Below are positions 17,221 through 26,700 of a stretch of 36,938 bases of DNA, piece after piece (position 1 is the stretch's first letter; each line of letters begins with the position of its first letter). This stretch comes from Streptosporangiaceae bacterium. Its GTDB lineage: Bacteria > Actinomycetota > Actinomycetes > Streptosporangiales > Streptosporangiaceae. Made by a program: the position numbers and the translations under genes. The notes under the pieces are model-generated. The model saw only the letters and a list, made by a program, of their open reading frames with translations, was not told the origin of the DNA and did no database searches. The stretch is from positions 1 through 36,938 of the forward strand of contig JAICUO010000006.1 in NCBI GenBank assembly GCA_025935815.1, in the 5' to 3' direction.

Positions 17221-19866
17221 TTAGTCCTCCTTCATGTCGCCCACGGGGGGGTCGACGAGCCTGCCGGGACCGCTCATGACGAAGCAGCGCACCCAGTAGG
17301 GCTTCTTGATGGTCTTGGGGAGCTCCGCCCGGTACTCGGCGGGCACTCCCGGGGTGAGGCTTAGCGTCGTCTCGAAGACGGTGACGCCCTCGGTCGGCCG
17401 GGTTGGCTTTATCGTGCCGGGCACGGCGATCAGCCGCACCGCGGTGCCGCCGCAAGGCTCGTCGGCGGTGAACGTCAGCTTCTTGGCGCGCCCGCTGAAG
17501 GGACCGCCGCCTGCCACCCGGTACCGGATCGCCGTCTTCATGACCTTGATGACGGTGTCCTTCACCGGCGCCGACGGGTAGCGCTTGCCGTTCGCGGTGA
17601 TCACGGCGCGGACCTCGATCTCAACTGGCCGCTGGCCCAGAGGGACCTGGGCGCCGCCCTTAGACTCGTACTCGGCCCGGCTGAGCACGTACGACTCCCA
17701 GTCGTCATCGCTGTCGCCTTGTGCCCGCCAGGAGACCTCGGCCAGCTGGACGGTTCCGGGCCAGTGCCAGGCGATGGACGCGTGATCCGCGAACGGGGTG
17801 GGGATGAGGTTGGTCACCGGGTCGATGATGGCCGTCGGCCGGGACCGCCCGACGGCGATACCGGTCCCGCCCACCGACACTGGCGTGAGGTAGTGCATGC
17901 CGCCGGGCAGCTCCACCTCCAGGGTTCGCTCCGCCCCTGATACCTCGACGTGCCCGGAGAGCATGGTGCCGCCCCGCCGGACCTCCTCGGGGGAGATCAC
18001 GGTCCCGTACGGCCACGGCTGGTCGCTGACCGTCTGCAGGATCCGGACCTCGGAGCTGTCGATCTGCTTCCAGCTCGCCCGCACCCGGGTCTGGCCGGCG
18101 GCCAGGGAGGTGGTGATCCGCAGGGTGTCGTTGGGCTTGGCCTCACCGCGGGGGGTCGCGGTGACCGTCCGCGGGAGCGAGCGCAGCTCCTCGCCCTCGG
18201 CCCCGCGGTAGACGGCCACCGCCGCGAAGAGCTGCGTGACCCCGTCCGGCAGGTCGGCGAGCTGCACGCTGCTGCCACTCACCGGGACCTCGACCGGTGG
18301 AGCGCCGCCGGCGGCACCGGAGGGGGAGCGGGTCACCATCACGCGCGCTTCCGGCTTGGCCTGCCAGTGCAGCGACACGGTGCCGATTCCCGTTTCGGCC
18401 CTCAGGTTCCACACCGGGGGCTTGGCCGTCACTGTGACGCTGCCGGCTCGCGACGGCGTCCGGCCCTCGGTGGTCGCGAACACCCCGTACTGAACTGGTC
18501 TGCCCGCGGGCGCGGCGGAGTCCGCGCACTCGACCTCGGCCCCCCGGTACACCGGGGTCCCGTCGCCAGGAGCGGCCGGAGCGCGGCCCTCGGTCCGCGC
18601 CACGACGTAGACAACGGACTCGTCATGCCCCGGTCCCCGCTGCCAGAACACCTTGACACTCTCGGCGTCGCCGGTCGCGGAGACAGCGCCAGGCGGGGCC
18701 AGCGGCAGCTGGCGCAGCAGGTCCTCCGCGTCGGAGAGGCTGATCCGCCTGGCAGCTTGCAGGTACTTTTCGGCCTCAGCCTCATCCGATGCCTGCCGGG
18801 CAGCCTCGGCCTTGGCCAGCAGCGCGCCCAGCTCCTGCTTGCTGGCTGCGATCAGTTTGACCAGGTCGGACTTATCGTCACCATCAGGCAGCGCGGCGGC
18901 CTGGCCCTCGGCCTCCTTCAACTGCCCGTCCGCCAGCAGTTTCCGGACCTGGTCAGCCAGGTTGACCTGGGTCGCCTTCTGGCGCCCGTCGAGCAGGGCC
19001 GCGATGATGGCGGCGTCGGTCGCCTCGACCCCGAGTCCCGCCAGCTCGCGCTTGGCCGCGGGCGGCGGGGCGTTCTTGACCAGGTCCACCAGGTGGCAGA
19101 GGGCCACCGCGTCCAGGTTGACGCCGCCGCCCAGCGCGTTGCTGAGCGTCGCCAGCGCCTCGCCCTTGGCGGTGGTGACGGGGTTGATGGCCTTCCCGGT
19201 GGCTTCCTTCTGCTCGCTGATCGCCTCTTTGTCGAGCCGCAGGGCTGGCTTGCCGGTGCAGGCATACCGCTCGACGATCTTGAACGTCCCCGATCCCGGG
19301 TGAAGCAGCTCGGGGATCGTTTTTACCTGTGCTTCCCTGAGCTTCTGGGTAAGGTTGTTGAACTGGACCGTGTTGATCGGGGGCTGCTCGGGGAGCTGCA
19401 CCTTCTCGTCGACGACGATCAGGCCGGCCTGCCGGGCTGCTGAGATAGCGTGCTCGGCGGACAGTCCTTGCAGGCTGCCGTAGGCGGCCGCGTTCCTGGC
19501 CGTCACCGCGCCGAGGCTGGCGTAGTCCTCGCGCAGGCTGACGGTGAGGCGCTGCACGGCCGCCTCCGCCTGCTTCGCCTCCGCTGCTGCCCGCTGCTGC
19601 CACCAGGCGATGGTCTCCAGCTGGCCGCCAAGCCTGGCCTTAAGCTCGCCGTCCCGGTCCTTGCACCACTTGGCGGTCTTGGCGAACCTGGCGTTCCCGT
19701 TGGCATGCTGGTTCCAGAACGCGCGGACCGCCTTGACCTGGGCCGCGATCTGCTCATTGGTGGTCGGAAGCGTGATCGCGTACCGTTCCAGCAGGTCTTC
19801 CGGGTTGGTCCCGGCCTTGCTGTGCCGGGTCAGGGTGGCCTTGTAGGCTTCCTTGTCGAACTGCAT
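17221..19866 (-). CDS. Large J-like / FN3 multidomain protein
   Basis: This 881-residue soluble protein has three zones. Residues about 23-75 (DLLERYAITLPTTNEQI, then VKAVRAFWNQHANGNARF) have the helical spacing of a J-domain, but the invariant HPD is replaced by H54-A-N. Residues about 90-385 are helical and charged, probably coiled coil. From about 392 to the end are several beta domains with fibronectin type III character (VKVFWQRGPGHDESVVYVV, VSLHWQAKPEARVMVTR, ASIAWHWPGTVQLAEVSW). It lies between Hsp70 A and the soluble GTPase, nine bases after the Hsp70 stop. It may act as a co-chaperone-like scaffold linking Hsp70 A to a target. The J-like reading is a hypothesis. Confidence 0.75.
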   Translation of the reverse strand: MQFDKEAYKATLTRHSKAGTNPEDLLERYAITLPTTNEQIAAQVKAVRAFWNQHANGNARFAKTAKWCKDRDGELKARLGGQLETIAWWQQRAAAEAKQAEAAVQRLTVSLREDYASLGAVTARNAAAYGSLQGLSAEHAISAARQAGLIVVDEKVQLPEQPPINTVQFNNLTQKLREAQVKTIPELLHPGSGTFKIVERYACTGKPALRLDKEAISEQKEATGKAINPVTTAKGEALATLSNALGGGVNLDAVALCHLVDLVKNAPPPAAKRELAGLGVEATDAAIIAALLDGRQKATQVNLADQVRKLLADGQLKEAEGQAAALPDGDDKSDLVKLIAASKQELGALLAKAEAARQASDEAEAEKYLQAARRISLSDAEDLLRQLPLAPPGAVSATGDAESVKVFWQRGPGHDESVVYVVARTEGRAPAAPGDGTPVYRGAEVECADSAAPAGRPVQYGVFATTEGRTPSRAGSVTVTAKPPVWNLRAETGIGTVSLHWQAKPEARVMVTRSPSGAAGGAPPVEVPVSGSSVQLADLPDGVTQLFAAVAVYRGAEGEELRSLPRTVTATPRGEAKPNDTLRITTSLAAGQTRVRASWKQIDSSEVRILQTVSDQPWPYGTVISPEEVRRGGTMLSGHVEVSGAERTLEVELPGGMHYLTPVSVGGTGIAVGRSRPTAIIDPVTNLIPTPFADHASIAWHWPGTVQLAEVSWRAQGDSDDDWESYVLSRAEYESKGGAQVPLGQRPVEIEVRAVITANGKRYPSAPVKDTVIKVMKTAIRYRVAGGGPFSGRAKKLTFTADEPCGGTAVRLIAVPGTIKPTRPTEGVTVFETTLSLTPGVPAEYRAELPKTIKKPYWVRCFVMSGPGRLVDPPVGDMKED

Positions 19867-19875
19867 GGGCGCCGC

Positions 19876-21564
19876 CTACATGCCCTTGCGAAGCGCGGAG
19901 ACGATGGCCTTCTCCTGGGCGACCTGCTCGTCTGACATGATGGCGATCTTGACCGACATCTTCAGCTCCTTACCGCTGGTCGGCTCGACCGCGAGCAGGT
20001 TGACGGTGCCCTCAGCGTCGACGTCGAAGGTGATGTCGATTGGCGAGCCGGCCGGCAGCCGGAACGATCCAAGGCCCTCGATGAGGCCCGCGTTGTCGAC
20101 CCGGTGGTTGGCTGAAAGCGCCGTGCCGGGAACGGCCCCGGCCTGCTCCCAGATCTCGATCTCAATCGTCTGCTGGTTAGCCCGCATCGTGCCGGCGGTG
20201 AACTTCTCGGCCTGGTACGGGAGCTGGGTCTGCGCGTGGACCATGTGCTCGACGTAGAACCTTTCCTCATCGGAAAGTGAGTCCCAGTCCGGCTTGTCGT
20301 CGGCCAGCTTGATGCCCACCGCCTTGGGCAGCACGTTGACGATCGTCTTGGTGAGCTTCTCGACCTGCTTGGGATCCAGCCCGGTGTCCGCGGCGACGGC
20401 CGCGATGGCCGCCGGGCCGGGCAGGGACCGGGTGCGCCCGGTGCCCTCCGCGGGGGCATCGCCGGCTTCCGCCTCGACCAGCCGGACCGTCTGCCCGGCC
20501 GCGTACAAGGCGGCACCCTTGGCCACCGCGAGGTCAGGGTCAGCCAGCTTCGGCTCCCACGAGTACTCCTTGCGGAGCCGCTCGGCCACGGCGGGCATCT
20601 TGCTCGACCCGCCGACCAGCAGGAGGTCGGTGATCTGGCCGAGCACGCCGGGGAAGCGCTCCTCCGCCTTGTCCAGCATCCGGCTGGTGATGGTGACGGT
20701 CGCCTCCAGCAAGTCGGAGGTCATCTCCGCGAACTGCTCGCGGGTCACGGAGATCGAGGTCGCCATGCCGCCGGCCAGGCGGTGGTTGACCTTCTTGGAC
20801 TCGGCCTTGGTCAGCGCCTTCTTGGTCTCCTCAGCCAGCCGGCGCAGCTCCTGCAGGGTGGCCTCGTCGTCGTTGATGGAGTCGTCGCCGGTCTGCTCGA
20901 CGGTCTGGTCCTTGAGGTAGTCGAATAGCCGGGCATCCCAGTCAGCGCCGCCGAGCTTGTGGTCCCCGTCGACCGCGAGGACCTCCACCGAGGTGTCGGT
21001 CATCTTGATCAGCGTGATGTCGAAGGTGCCACCGCCCAGGTCGTAGACCAGGAATGTGGTACCGTCCCCGCTGCCGGTGACCCCGTAGGCCAGGGCGGCG
21101 GCGACCGGCTCGGGGACGATCCCGATGACCTCAAGGCCGGCGATCTCGCCGGCCTTTTTGGTGGCGTCCTTCTCCAGCAGCCCGAAGTAGGCCGGCACGG
21201 TGATGACCGCCTGCTTCACCGGACGGTGAGTCTCCTCCTCAGCGCTCTTGGCCAGCGCCGCGAGGATGATCCCGGATATGCCGGACGGAGACAGTTCCTG
21301 TCCGTAGAAGCTGCGGGAGTAGTCCTTGTTGCCCATCTCACGCTTGATCAGCGAGACGACATCATCGGGGCGGAACCCCGCCGCCTCCTTGGCTGTCTTG
21401 CCGACGACGGTGTTATCCGCCGTCTCGAAGTACACCACGGACGGGGTCGTGTCCTCGCCGTCTGTGTTGCGGACAACCGCCGGGCGGCCTGTCTCGTCGA
21501 TGTAGGCCACCACCGAGTAGGTGGTGCCGAGGTCGATGCCGTAGATGCCCTGCTGCTCGCTCAC
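19876..21564 (-). CDS. Hsp70/DnaK-like chaperone A (lidless)
   Basis: This 562-residue Hsp70 has all nucleotide-binding motifs: GIDLGTTYS, VPAYFGLLEKDAT, LVYDLGGGTFDIT, LLLVGGSSKMP and DPDLAVAKGAA. The linker is unusual. A helical insert of about 50 residues (AIAAVAADTGLDPKQVEKL) replaces the short DnaK linker, and Hsp70 C has a similar insert (DVAATTGMTIPEVEAI). The substrate domain is a short beta-sandwich with EIWEQAG, and most of the C-terminal helical lid is absent. Its ATG overlaps the stop of the upstream GrpE-like gene by four bases, so the pair is coupled as nucleotide exchange factor and chaperone. It is clearly not the housekeeping DnaK, whose operon would include grpE, dnaJ and hspR. 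Confidence 0.95.
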   Translation of the reverse strand: MSEQQGIYGIDLGTTYSVVAYIDETGRPAVVRNTDGEDTTPSVVYFETADNTVVGKTAKEAAGFRPDDVVSLIKREMGNKDYSRSFYGQELSPSGISGIILAALAKSAEEETHRPVKQAVITVPAYFGLLEKDATKKAGEIAGLEVIGIVPEPVAAALAYGVTGSGDGTTFLVYDLGGGTFDITLIKMTDTSVEVLAVDGDHKLGGADWDARLFDYLKDQTVEQTGDDSINDDEATLQELRRLAEETKKALTKAESKKVNHRLAGGMATSISVTREQFAEMTSDLLEATVTITSRMLDKAEERFPGVLGQITDLLLVGGSSKMPAVAERLRKEYSWEPKLADPDLAVAKGAALYAAGQTVRLVEAEAGDAPAEGTGRTRSLPGPAAIAAVAADTGLDPKQVEKLTKTIVNVLPKAVGIKLADDKPDWDSLSDEERFYVEHMVHAQTQLPYQAEKFTAGTMRANQQTIEIEIWEQAGAVPGTALSANHRVDNAGLIEGLGSFRLPAGSPIDITFDVDAEGTVNLLAVEPTSGKELKMSVKIAIMSDEQVAQEKAIVSALRKGM

Positions 21565-22235
21565 TGCTCTTCCTTCGCGGCCATGAAAACGGTGACTTCG
21601 GCGGGCGCCAGCGGGCTGTCCGACTCGATGTCCAGGTAGCCGGGCTGCCGCACGGCGGCGACGAGCCCGGCCTGGGCCGGGTCGGTGCTGGGCTGGCGCT
21701 TGACCTGACGGTGCCGGCGTGGGTTGAAGGGATCCCCCTCATCTGGCTGGTACATGATGACGCCGTTGTCCTCCAGCGCTTCCCCGAGCGTGTCGGTGTA
21801 GGACTGCAGCAGCCGGACGGCCTTAGCGGCATCAAAGTCTGGCGGCAGGGTCGCGGCCTGCCTCACGAGGTCAGCATGCAAGCGGCACATCTGCGTCAGG
21901 AGCGGGCGCAGCAGGCCGCGACGCTCTCCCCGGCGCAGCAACTCAAGCTCTGACCGCAGGTAATCAATCACGCGCTCGCGCTGCTGCGCCCGGTCGTGAT
22001 AGTGCCCGGCCGAGTCGGCCAGGTCGCGGAGCACCGCCGAGATCTCAGGATCGGCGGGTGCGGGAACCGCTGTCCCCGTGTCCCGCAGCGCGCCGGACGG
22101 CTGTGCGGAACTAGACGGCTGTGCGGGCGGCGTGACGCCTGCGGGGCTATCCGCGTGGGGAAATTCAGGATGATCGAATTCACCGGCCGTGGTGCTGGTC
22201 AACGAGTTTTCGACCGAATCTAGCTCCGGTGCCAC
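21561..22235 (-). CDS. GrpE-like nucleotide exchange factor A
   Basis: This protein of about 224 residues has a disordered N-terminal 90 residues rich in Pro, Ala, Ser and Asp. A GrpE-like coiled coil follows (RAQQRERVIDYLRSELELL) and then a four-helix region (RRGLLRPLLTQMCRLHADL). The C-terminus contains EDNGVIMYQP, PFNPRRHR and a beta-wing ending PLAPAEVTVF. The second GrpE-like protein shares the same positions. I chose the GTG at 22235 because a GAGGAGG ribosome site lies five bases upstream; the longer frame from GTG 22289 has none. It is the first gene of the leftward operon and overlaps Hsp70 A by four bases. Its role is probably to release ADP from Hsp70 A. Confidence 0.82.
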   Translation of the reverse strand: MAPELDSVENSLTSTTAGEFDHPEFPHADSPAGVTPPAQPSSSAQPSGALRDTGTAVPAPADPEISAVLRDLADSAGHYHDRAQQRERVIDYLRSELELLRRGERRGLLRPLLTQMCRLHADLVRQAATLPPDFDAAKAVRLLQSYTDTLGEALEDNGVIMYQPDEGDPFNPRRHRQVKRQPSTDPAQAGLVAAVRQPGYLDIESDSPLAPAEVTVFMAAKEEQ

Positions 22236-23083
22236 CGGCGCCTCCTCAACGATTTTTGGGCACGGCGAATGAGCACCGCGATAATCCACCGATCACCCGA
22301 GCCGGACTCATGGTGACGGAATTCCTGACTAGCTTTCTGGTGTGACGCCAAGGTGCGCGGTCCGGTTTACGCGGAACCGGAAACTGTTAGGAACATATTA
22401 GAAGATTGAGCTTAGTGATTGGCGAATAGGGCTACTGCGACACGTAGGCGGGGCGCGGCAATTCCCTATGACGTGCGCCAGAGGTGGCTTAGTGATGGCC
22501 CGTCCCCCGGATCCCCCCGGTTTCTCCCATCACATCCAGTACCACGCGTGTCGCATCAATCGCTAGTGTCGCGGCCCCGCTTGACGTGTCTGGTTACGTT
22601 TTGTACGCGGGGCGCCCTATCGAAGGCAAGGCCACCCGGTGCTTCATAGCGAGAATCGCGCAAACCGAAGATCGCAGGTCAGGCAAACTCCCATCTCAGA
22701 GGGCTTGCGTCGGGTGGTTTATGGAACCAGCCGGGTGATCCGTGGAAAACTACTGCCATGGGACGTCCGCAGGAGCCGCCAGCCAGCTAGTCTCACCGCC
22801 CTGGGCACAACCCGGCCTGCGGGTGGCGGGCGGCCAGCCTGCCGACGGCAGGTATGCTGCCCCTCCAGACCGGCTGATCCCGGCGACGACGACGGCCGCG
22901 CTCGCGCAGCAGGCGCAGGTCGGCTACCACATTCGTTAGTGGCGGCAGCCCCGTTCTGGGGCAGCGGTTTGCGCGGCCAAATGCCCGCATGCCGATTCCG
23001 GTTCCTCGGTCACAGTCCCGAGCATGCCCTAGTTCAGGGCGGGTCGCATATGGTCAAGTGTCGGTGCGCGGCACGGGCTGGGC

Positions 23084-23109
23084 CGGGTATGAAGAACGGG
23101 TATGAAGAA
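23084..23109 (+). repeat. Perfect 13-bp tandem repeat upstream of rightward operon
   Basis: Two head-to-tail copies of CGGGTATGAAGAA end 97 bases before the GTG start of GrpE-like C. This is a candidate binding site for an activator or repressor. It may also be fortuitous. Confidence 0.7.
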
Positions 23110-23192
23110 TATGCGCGTTTGTGGCCGCCGCCGGGGTAGCCTACACGGGAACAGCTTGGCGGCCGCGGTAATTAGAAAGGCCGCTTAGCGAT

Positions 23193-23198
23193 GGGGGG
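23193..23198 (+). promoter_or_regulatory. Ribosome binding site of GrpE-like C
   Basis: GGGGGG followed by AA ends six bases before the GTG at 23207 and supports that start. Confidence 0.6.
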
Positions 23199-23206
23199 AA
23201 CTTTCC

Positions 23207-23791
23207 GTGACGGACGATGCAACCGTTGCCAAAAACGAAGGGCAAGTGGCCGCAGTGCCAGCTGGCCTGCTACTCGAGGCTGTTAGATCTCTGCACGACG
23301 CAATGCAGGACCTGGCCGCTCAGGTTGCCAATGAGCATGACCGGGCGAAAGCGCGTGAGGCGGTCATCGACCGGCTGCACGAGGAGACCCAGCGGCTGCG
23401 CGCAGGGGAGGGCCGTGAATTGCTCCGGCCTGTGCTGTCTGACCTGCGAAAACTCCGCGATGACCTGCAAGGCCAGGCCCGGTCGGTTCCGGGGGTAATG
23501 TCGAACGCCAATGTAGCGGCCCTCCTCGATTCCTACGCCGACAGTGTGGAGCTGATCCTGGAGCGGAATGGCGTCATGGCGGTCCGCCCGAAGCCGGACG
23601 CGCCGTTTGACCCGCGCCGGCATCGCGCTGCCGGGATAGCGGCCGCCTCTGAGCAGGGACTCGATGGGATGATCGCGACGGTGCTGAACGACGGCTACGA
23701 GGACACGCAGACCGGCTCGGTGATCGCGCCAGCCAGGGTCATCGTCTACCGGCACACGGGCGCCGGAGGACCAGACGGTCGGGACGGCTGA
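23207..23791 (+). CDS. GrpE-like nucleotide exchange factor C
   Basis: This 194-residue protein is a compact counterpart of the leftward GrpE-like factor. A long coiled coil (DLAAQVANEHDRAKAREAV, then IDRLHEETQRLRAGEGREL) leads into LLRPVLSDLRKLRDDLQGQA. The C-terminus has ERNGVMAVRP, PFDPRRHR and a wing ending IAPARVIVY. The shared blocks VID-L, LR-GE-R-LLRP, E-NGV and PF-PRRHR show the two are paralogues. It lacks the disordered N-terminal 90 residues of its partner. It starts the rightward operon, with the CHAT gene five bases downstream and Hsp70 C after that. It probably serves Hsp70 C. Confidence 0.82.
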   Translation: MTDDATVAKNEGQVAAVPAGLLLEAVRSLHDAMQDLAAQVANEHDRAKAREAVIDRLHEETQRLRAGEGRELLRPVLSDLRKLRDDLQGQARSVPGVMSNANVAALLDSYADSVELILERNGVMAVRPKPDAPFDPRRHRAAGIAAASEQGLDGMIATVLNDGYEDTQTGSVIAPARVIVYRHTGAGGPDGRDG

Positions 23792-23796
23792 GCGCC

Positions 23797-26700
23797 GTGC
23801 ACCCGGTACAGGTGGCTAGCCGCATGGCCGCGCTGCGCATCGAGCTCTCCATGGCGGGAACGTCGGCGGAGTCCGTTCCCGCGCTCGCCGCACTGATCGA
23901 GATCGCGGGCGAACTCCAGCAAGACGGCGGCGCGGGAGGGGAGCAGGCCAGGCCGGTCCTTGATGACGTGCTCAGCTACCTGCGGGCCGCGCGCGGGCGG
24001 CTGCCAGACAAGAACCCGGCCAGTCCGCCGCAGGAGGACGAGACGGTGGCCATGCTGTACCTGGAGGCCGAGGCCTGCCTCTTGCGGGACGCCGAGGGCA
24101 CCCCAGTCTGCGACCTCGACAACGCGATCGAGTGCCTGCGTCGGCTACGCGCCCTGCTCCCTGAAGACAGCGACGAACGGGCAGAGGCCGACGCCCGGCT
24201 GACGTTCGCGGCGCTCACTCGCGTCGGCCGCCCGGGCGGCAGCCGGGCCGACATCGACGAGGCGGCCACGCTGCTCGATGGTCTGCTGGCCCGCACCGCC
24301 CCCGGTGACCCGGGCCGCCGCCAGGTCACCCGGAGCCTGGCGGTCGCGCGCGGAGTGCGCTTCACGACCTTCAGTGGCACCGACGAAGACCGCAAGGCCG
24401 CCCTCGGCTACGCGCAGGAGTGCCTCGCGATGCCAGCTCCCGCAAGCGCGGCAGACGCCACTGGGGATGTCTGCCACTTGATGATCGCGTGGCTGACGCT
24501 CGCCCGGCAATTCACCGCCGAACAGCGATCGGCGGGATTCCGGCAGGCCGAGGTGGAGGCCGCGCGCCACGACGGGAAGGCCGCCGCCACCCTGATGGCC
24601 CAGTTCGGCAAGCTGGCTATCGCGCCGGACGATGCCCGCGTCGCGCTGGGCCACCTGCGCCAGGTATCCGGCGCGCTGGCTGATGAGGGCATGCGAGGCA
24701 TGAAGCCAATGCTGTGGAGCACGGCGCTGCTGGCCGCCCGCGACGAAGCACCGGACGGGGACGCCCGCCCGGAGGATGAACTACGCCAGATGGCGGATGA
24801 GCTGGAGCGCGCGGCGGCTGAGGATCCGCCGGGAGCCACGGAGATGCTGGTGGCCCGCGCGGCGCTGCTCGTCACGCACGTGCAGGACCCCGCAGGAGCC
24901 GGGCAGCACGCCCGAGCCGCGCGGGCGCTGAACGACGCCGCGGCCCGGCTGCCCGCCGGGCACCCGGTCCGGGACGCCGGCCTGGCCATGCTCACGAGCG
25001 GGCTGAAAAGCCAGGTGGACTCGGCTGACAGGGCAGACGATCCCGCCGCGGGCCTCAGTGAGGTCCTGGCGGTCCTGAATCAGGTACCCCGCGATGACCC
25101 CGACTTCGCGCGGCTGCTGGCCTCGGTTGGCATTCACGCGCTCGGCCTCGGGATCACCCATCGCTCCGTTGCCGCCGACGGCCAGATCGCTGAGCAACTC
25201 AACCAGGCTATTGCCGTCCTTGGCCCGGAGGAGCCGGTGGGCGTCCTCGCCGAGATGATGTCGGCGACATCCGCTGGGCTGCGCGGGGAACTGCGGCAGG
25301 AGCCAGCCGAGCTGGACTCGGCAATCGGCCGGCTGCGCACGGTGGCTGACTCTCGCAGCGGCAGTGACTGGCTCCGGACGTTCGCCTTGTCGGGGCTAGT
25401 AATGACGCTGATTGACCGGCACGCCATGCGCGGCGCGATCCGCGATCTCGAGGATGCCGGCACCTGCCTGGAGCAAGCGTTCGCCAGCATAGACCCCGGA
25501 GGGCCGTACGCCGAGGGCACCGCCCTGCACGGGAGCTTGCTGTTCATGCGCGCGCACCTGCGGCTGGTGTGGTGCCACTACAGCCAGGAACCCGACCCGG
25601 TGCACATAGGGGAGGCGGTCGCTGACCTTGAGCGTGCCCTGCCGGCGGTGGGCGGGCATCAGTCACTCGAGTCCATGGTATCGCGGGAGCTGCAGGCCGC
25701 CCGGGCGCTGCGCGAGATCGCATCGGCTAAGGGCAGGGTTTTCCTCAGCCCGGTCGCGCGGGAGTCCTACGCGGAGATGCTGGCCCAGGCCCAGAGGCTG
25801 AACGCCGATCATCCCGACTACCCCGCGCTGGTTGCCCAGGGCGCGAGTGGCCTCATGATGGGCGCCTTGGCCGACAATAACCTCAAGCAGATCGACCGGG
25901 CCATTACGCTGCTCGGCGACGCTTGCTCGGTTCCCGGGCTGGCGGTCCGGGAGCGTCCCCGGCTGCTTGCCCTGCACGGGTTCGCGCTGCTGACCCGGCA
26001 TTTCCGGCGCAACAGCCCCCGCGACCTCAGCAACGCGATCGGACGGCTGGAAGAGGCGCGGCGAGCGGTGGAGCTGGAGACCGGGAGCCCTTATGCGACC
26101 GACGTCCTGCTGAAGCTGGCCCTCGCCTACCGCACCCGAGCGGACGTGGCGCGTGGTGACGTGGACCGCGCCGTCGACTACGGACTTCAGGGCCTGCGCG
26201 AGCATACCGGTGACGTGCTGCTGCAAAGCAACGATTACCAGGCGCTGCACATCGCCCGGCGCGGGCGGGAGGACGCGACCGAGATGGTCCGGTGGTTCCT
26301 TGACCATGGCCGGGAGGCCGCCTCCGTCGCAGCGATCGAACTCGGCCGGGGAGCAGTGCTGCACGCTGCGACTGCCGGCGCGAGCGTAGAGGAGGCTCTG
26401 CGGCTGGCAGGCAAGGCCGAACTGGCAGCGAGATGGACCCAACGCTCACCTGATGACCGGGAATCCAGCGCTGACCCGGACCTGCGGTACGAGGTCATGC
26501 TGGCCATCGAGAATTCCCCGGCAGAAGCCCGGCTGCTTTCCCCGCCATCGGTAGGCGACATTGCCGCGGCGCTTACGGTCAGCGCCGCGGACGTGCTCGT
26601 TTACCTGCTGGCAGAGGAGTCCGGGGCACCTGGCCTGGCCGTGCTCGTGGACCGGGCCAAGGACGTCCGCCAGCTACGGCTGCCCGGCCTGGCGGCCGAC

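Larger units (their letters stand above)
22236..23206. promoter_or_regulatory. Divergent intergenic control region of the core system
   Basis: These 971 bases separate the two GrpE-like genes and must hold both operon promoters. Short high-GC frames occur, but none has a ribosome site with a credible protein. A notably AT-richer patch lies at about 22376-22435. I looked for CIRCE and HAIR heat-shock operators and for a clean actinobacterial -35/-10 pair and found none. TTGACG at 22581 has no fitting -10. A 13-bp tandem repeat at 23084-23109 is listed separately. Confidence 0.6.

Noticed and set aside
22581-22609. A promoter with TTGACG as -35
   Set aside because: At 16-19 base spacing the downstream hexamers are GC-rich and do not fit a -10 element.
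22639-23139. A 166-codon plus-strand frame in the divergent region
   Set aside because: Composition is Arg/Pro/Gly-rich with no motif or ribosome site, and it spans the likely promoter area.
22236-23206. CIRCE or HAIR heat-shock operators for the Hsp70 genes
   Set aside because: No inverted GAGTGCTAA or CTTGAGT pair is present, so ordinary HrcA or HspR control is not supported.
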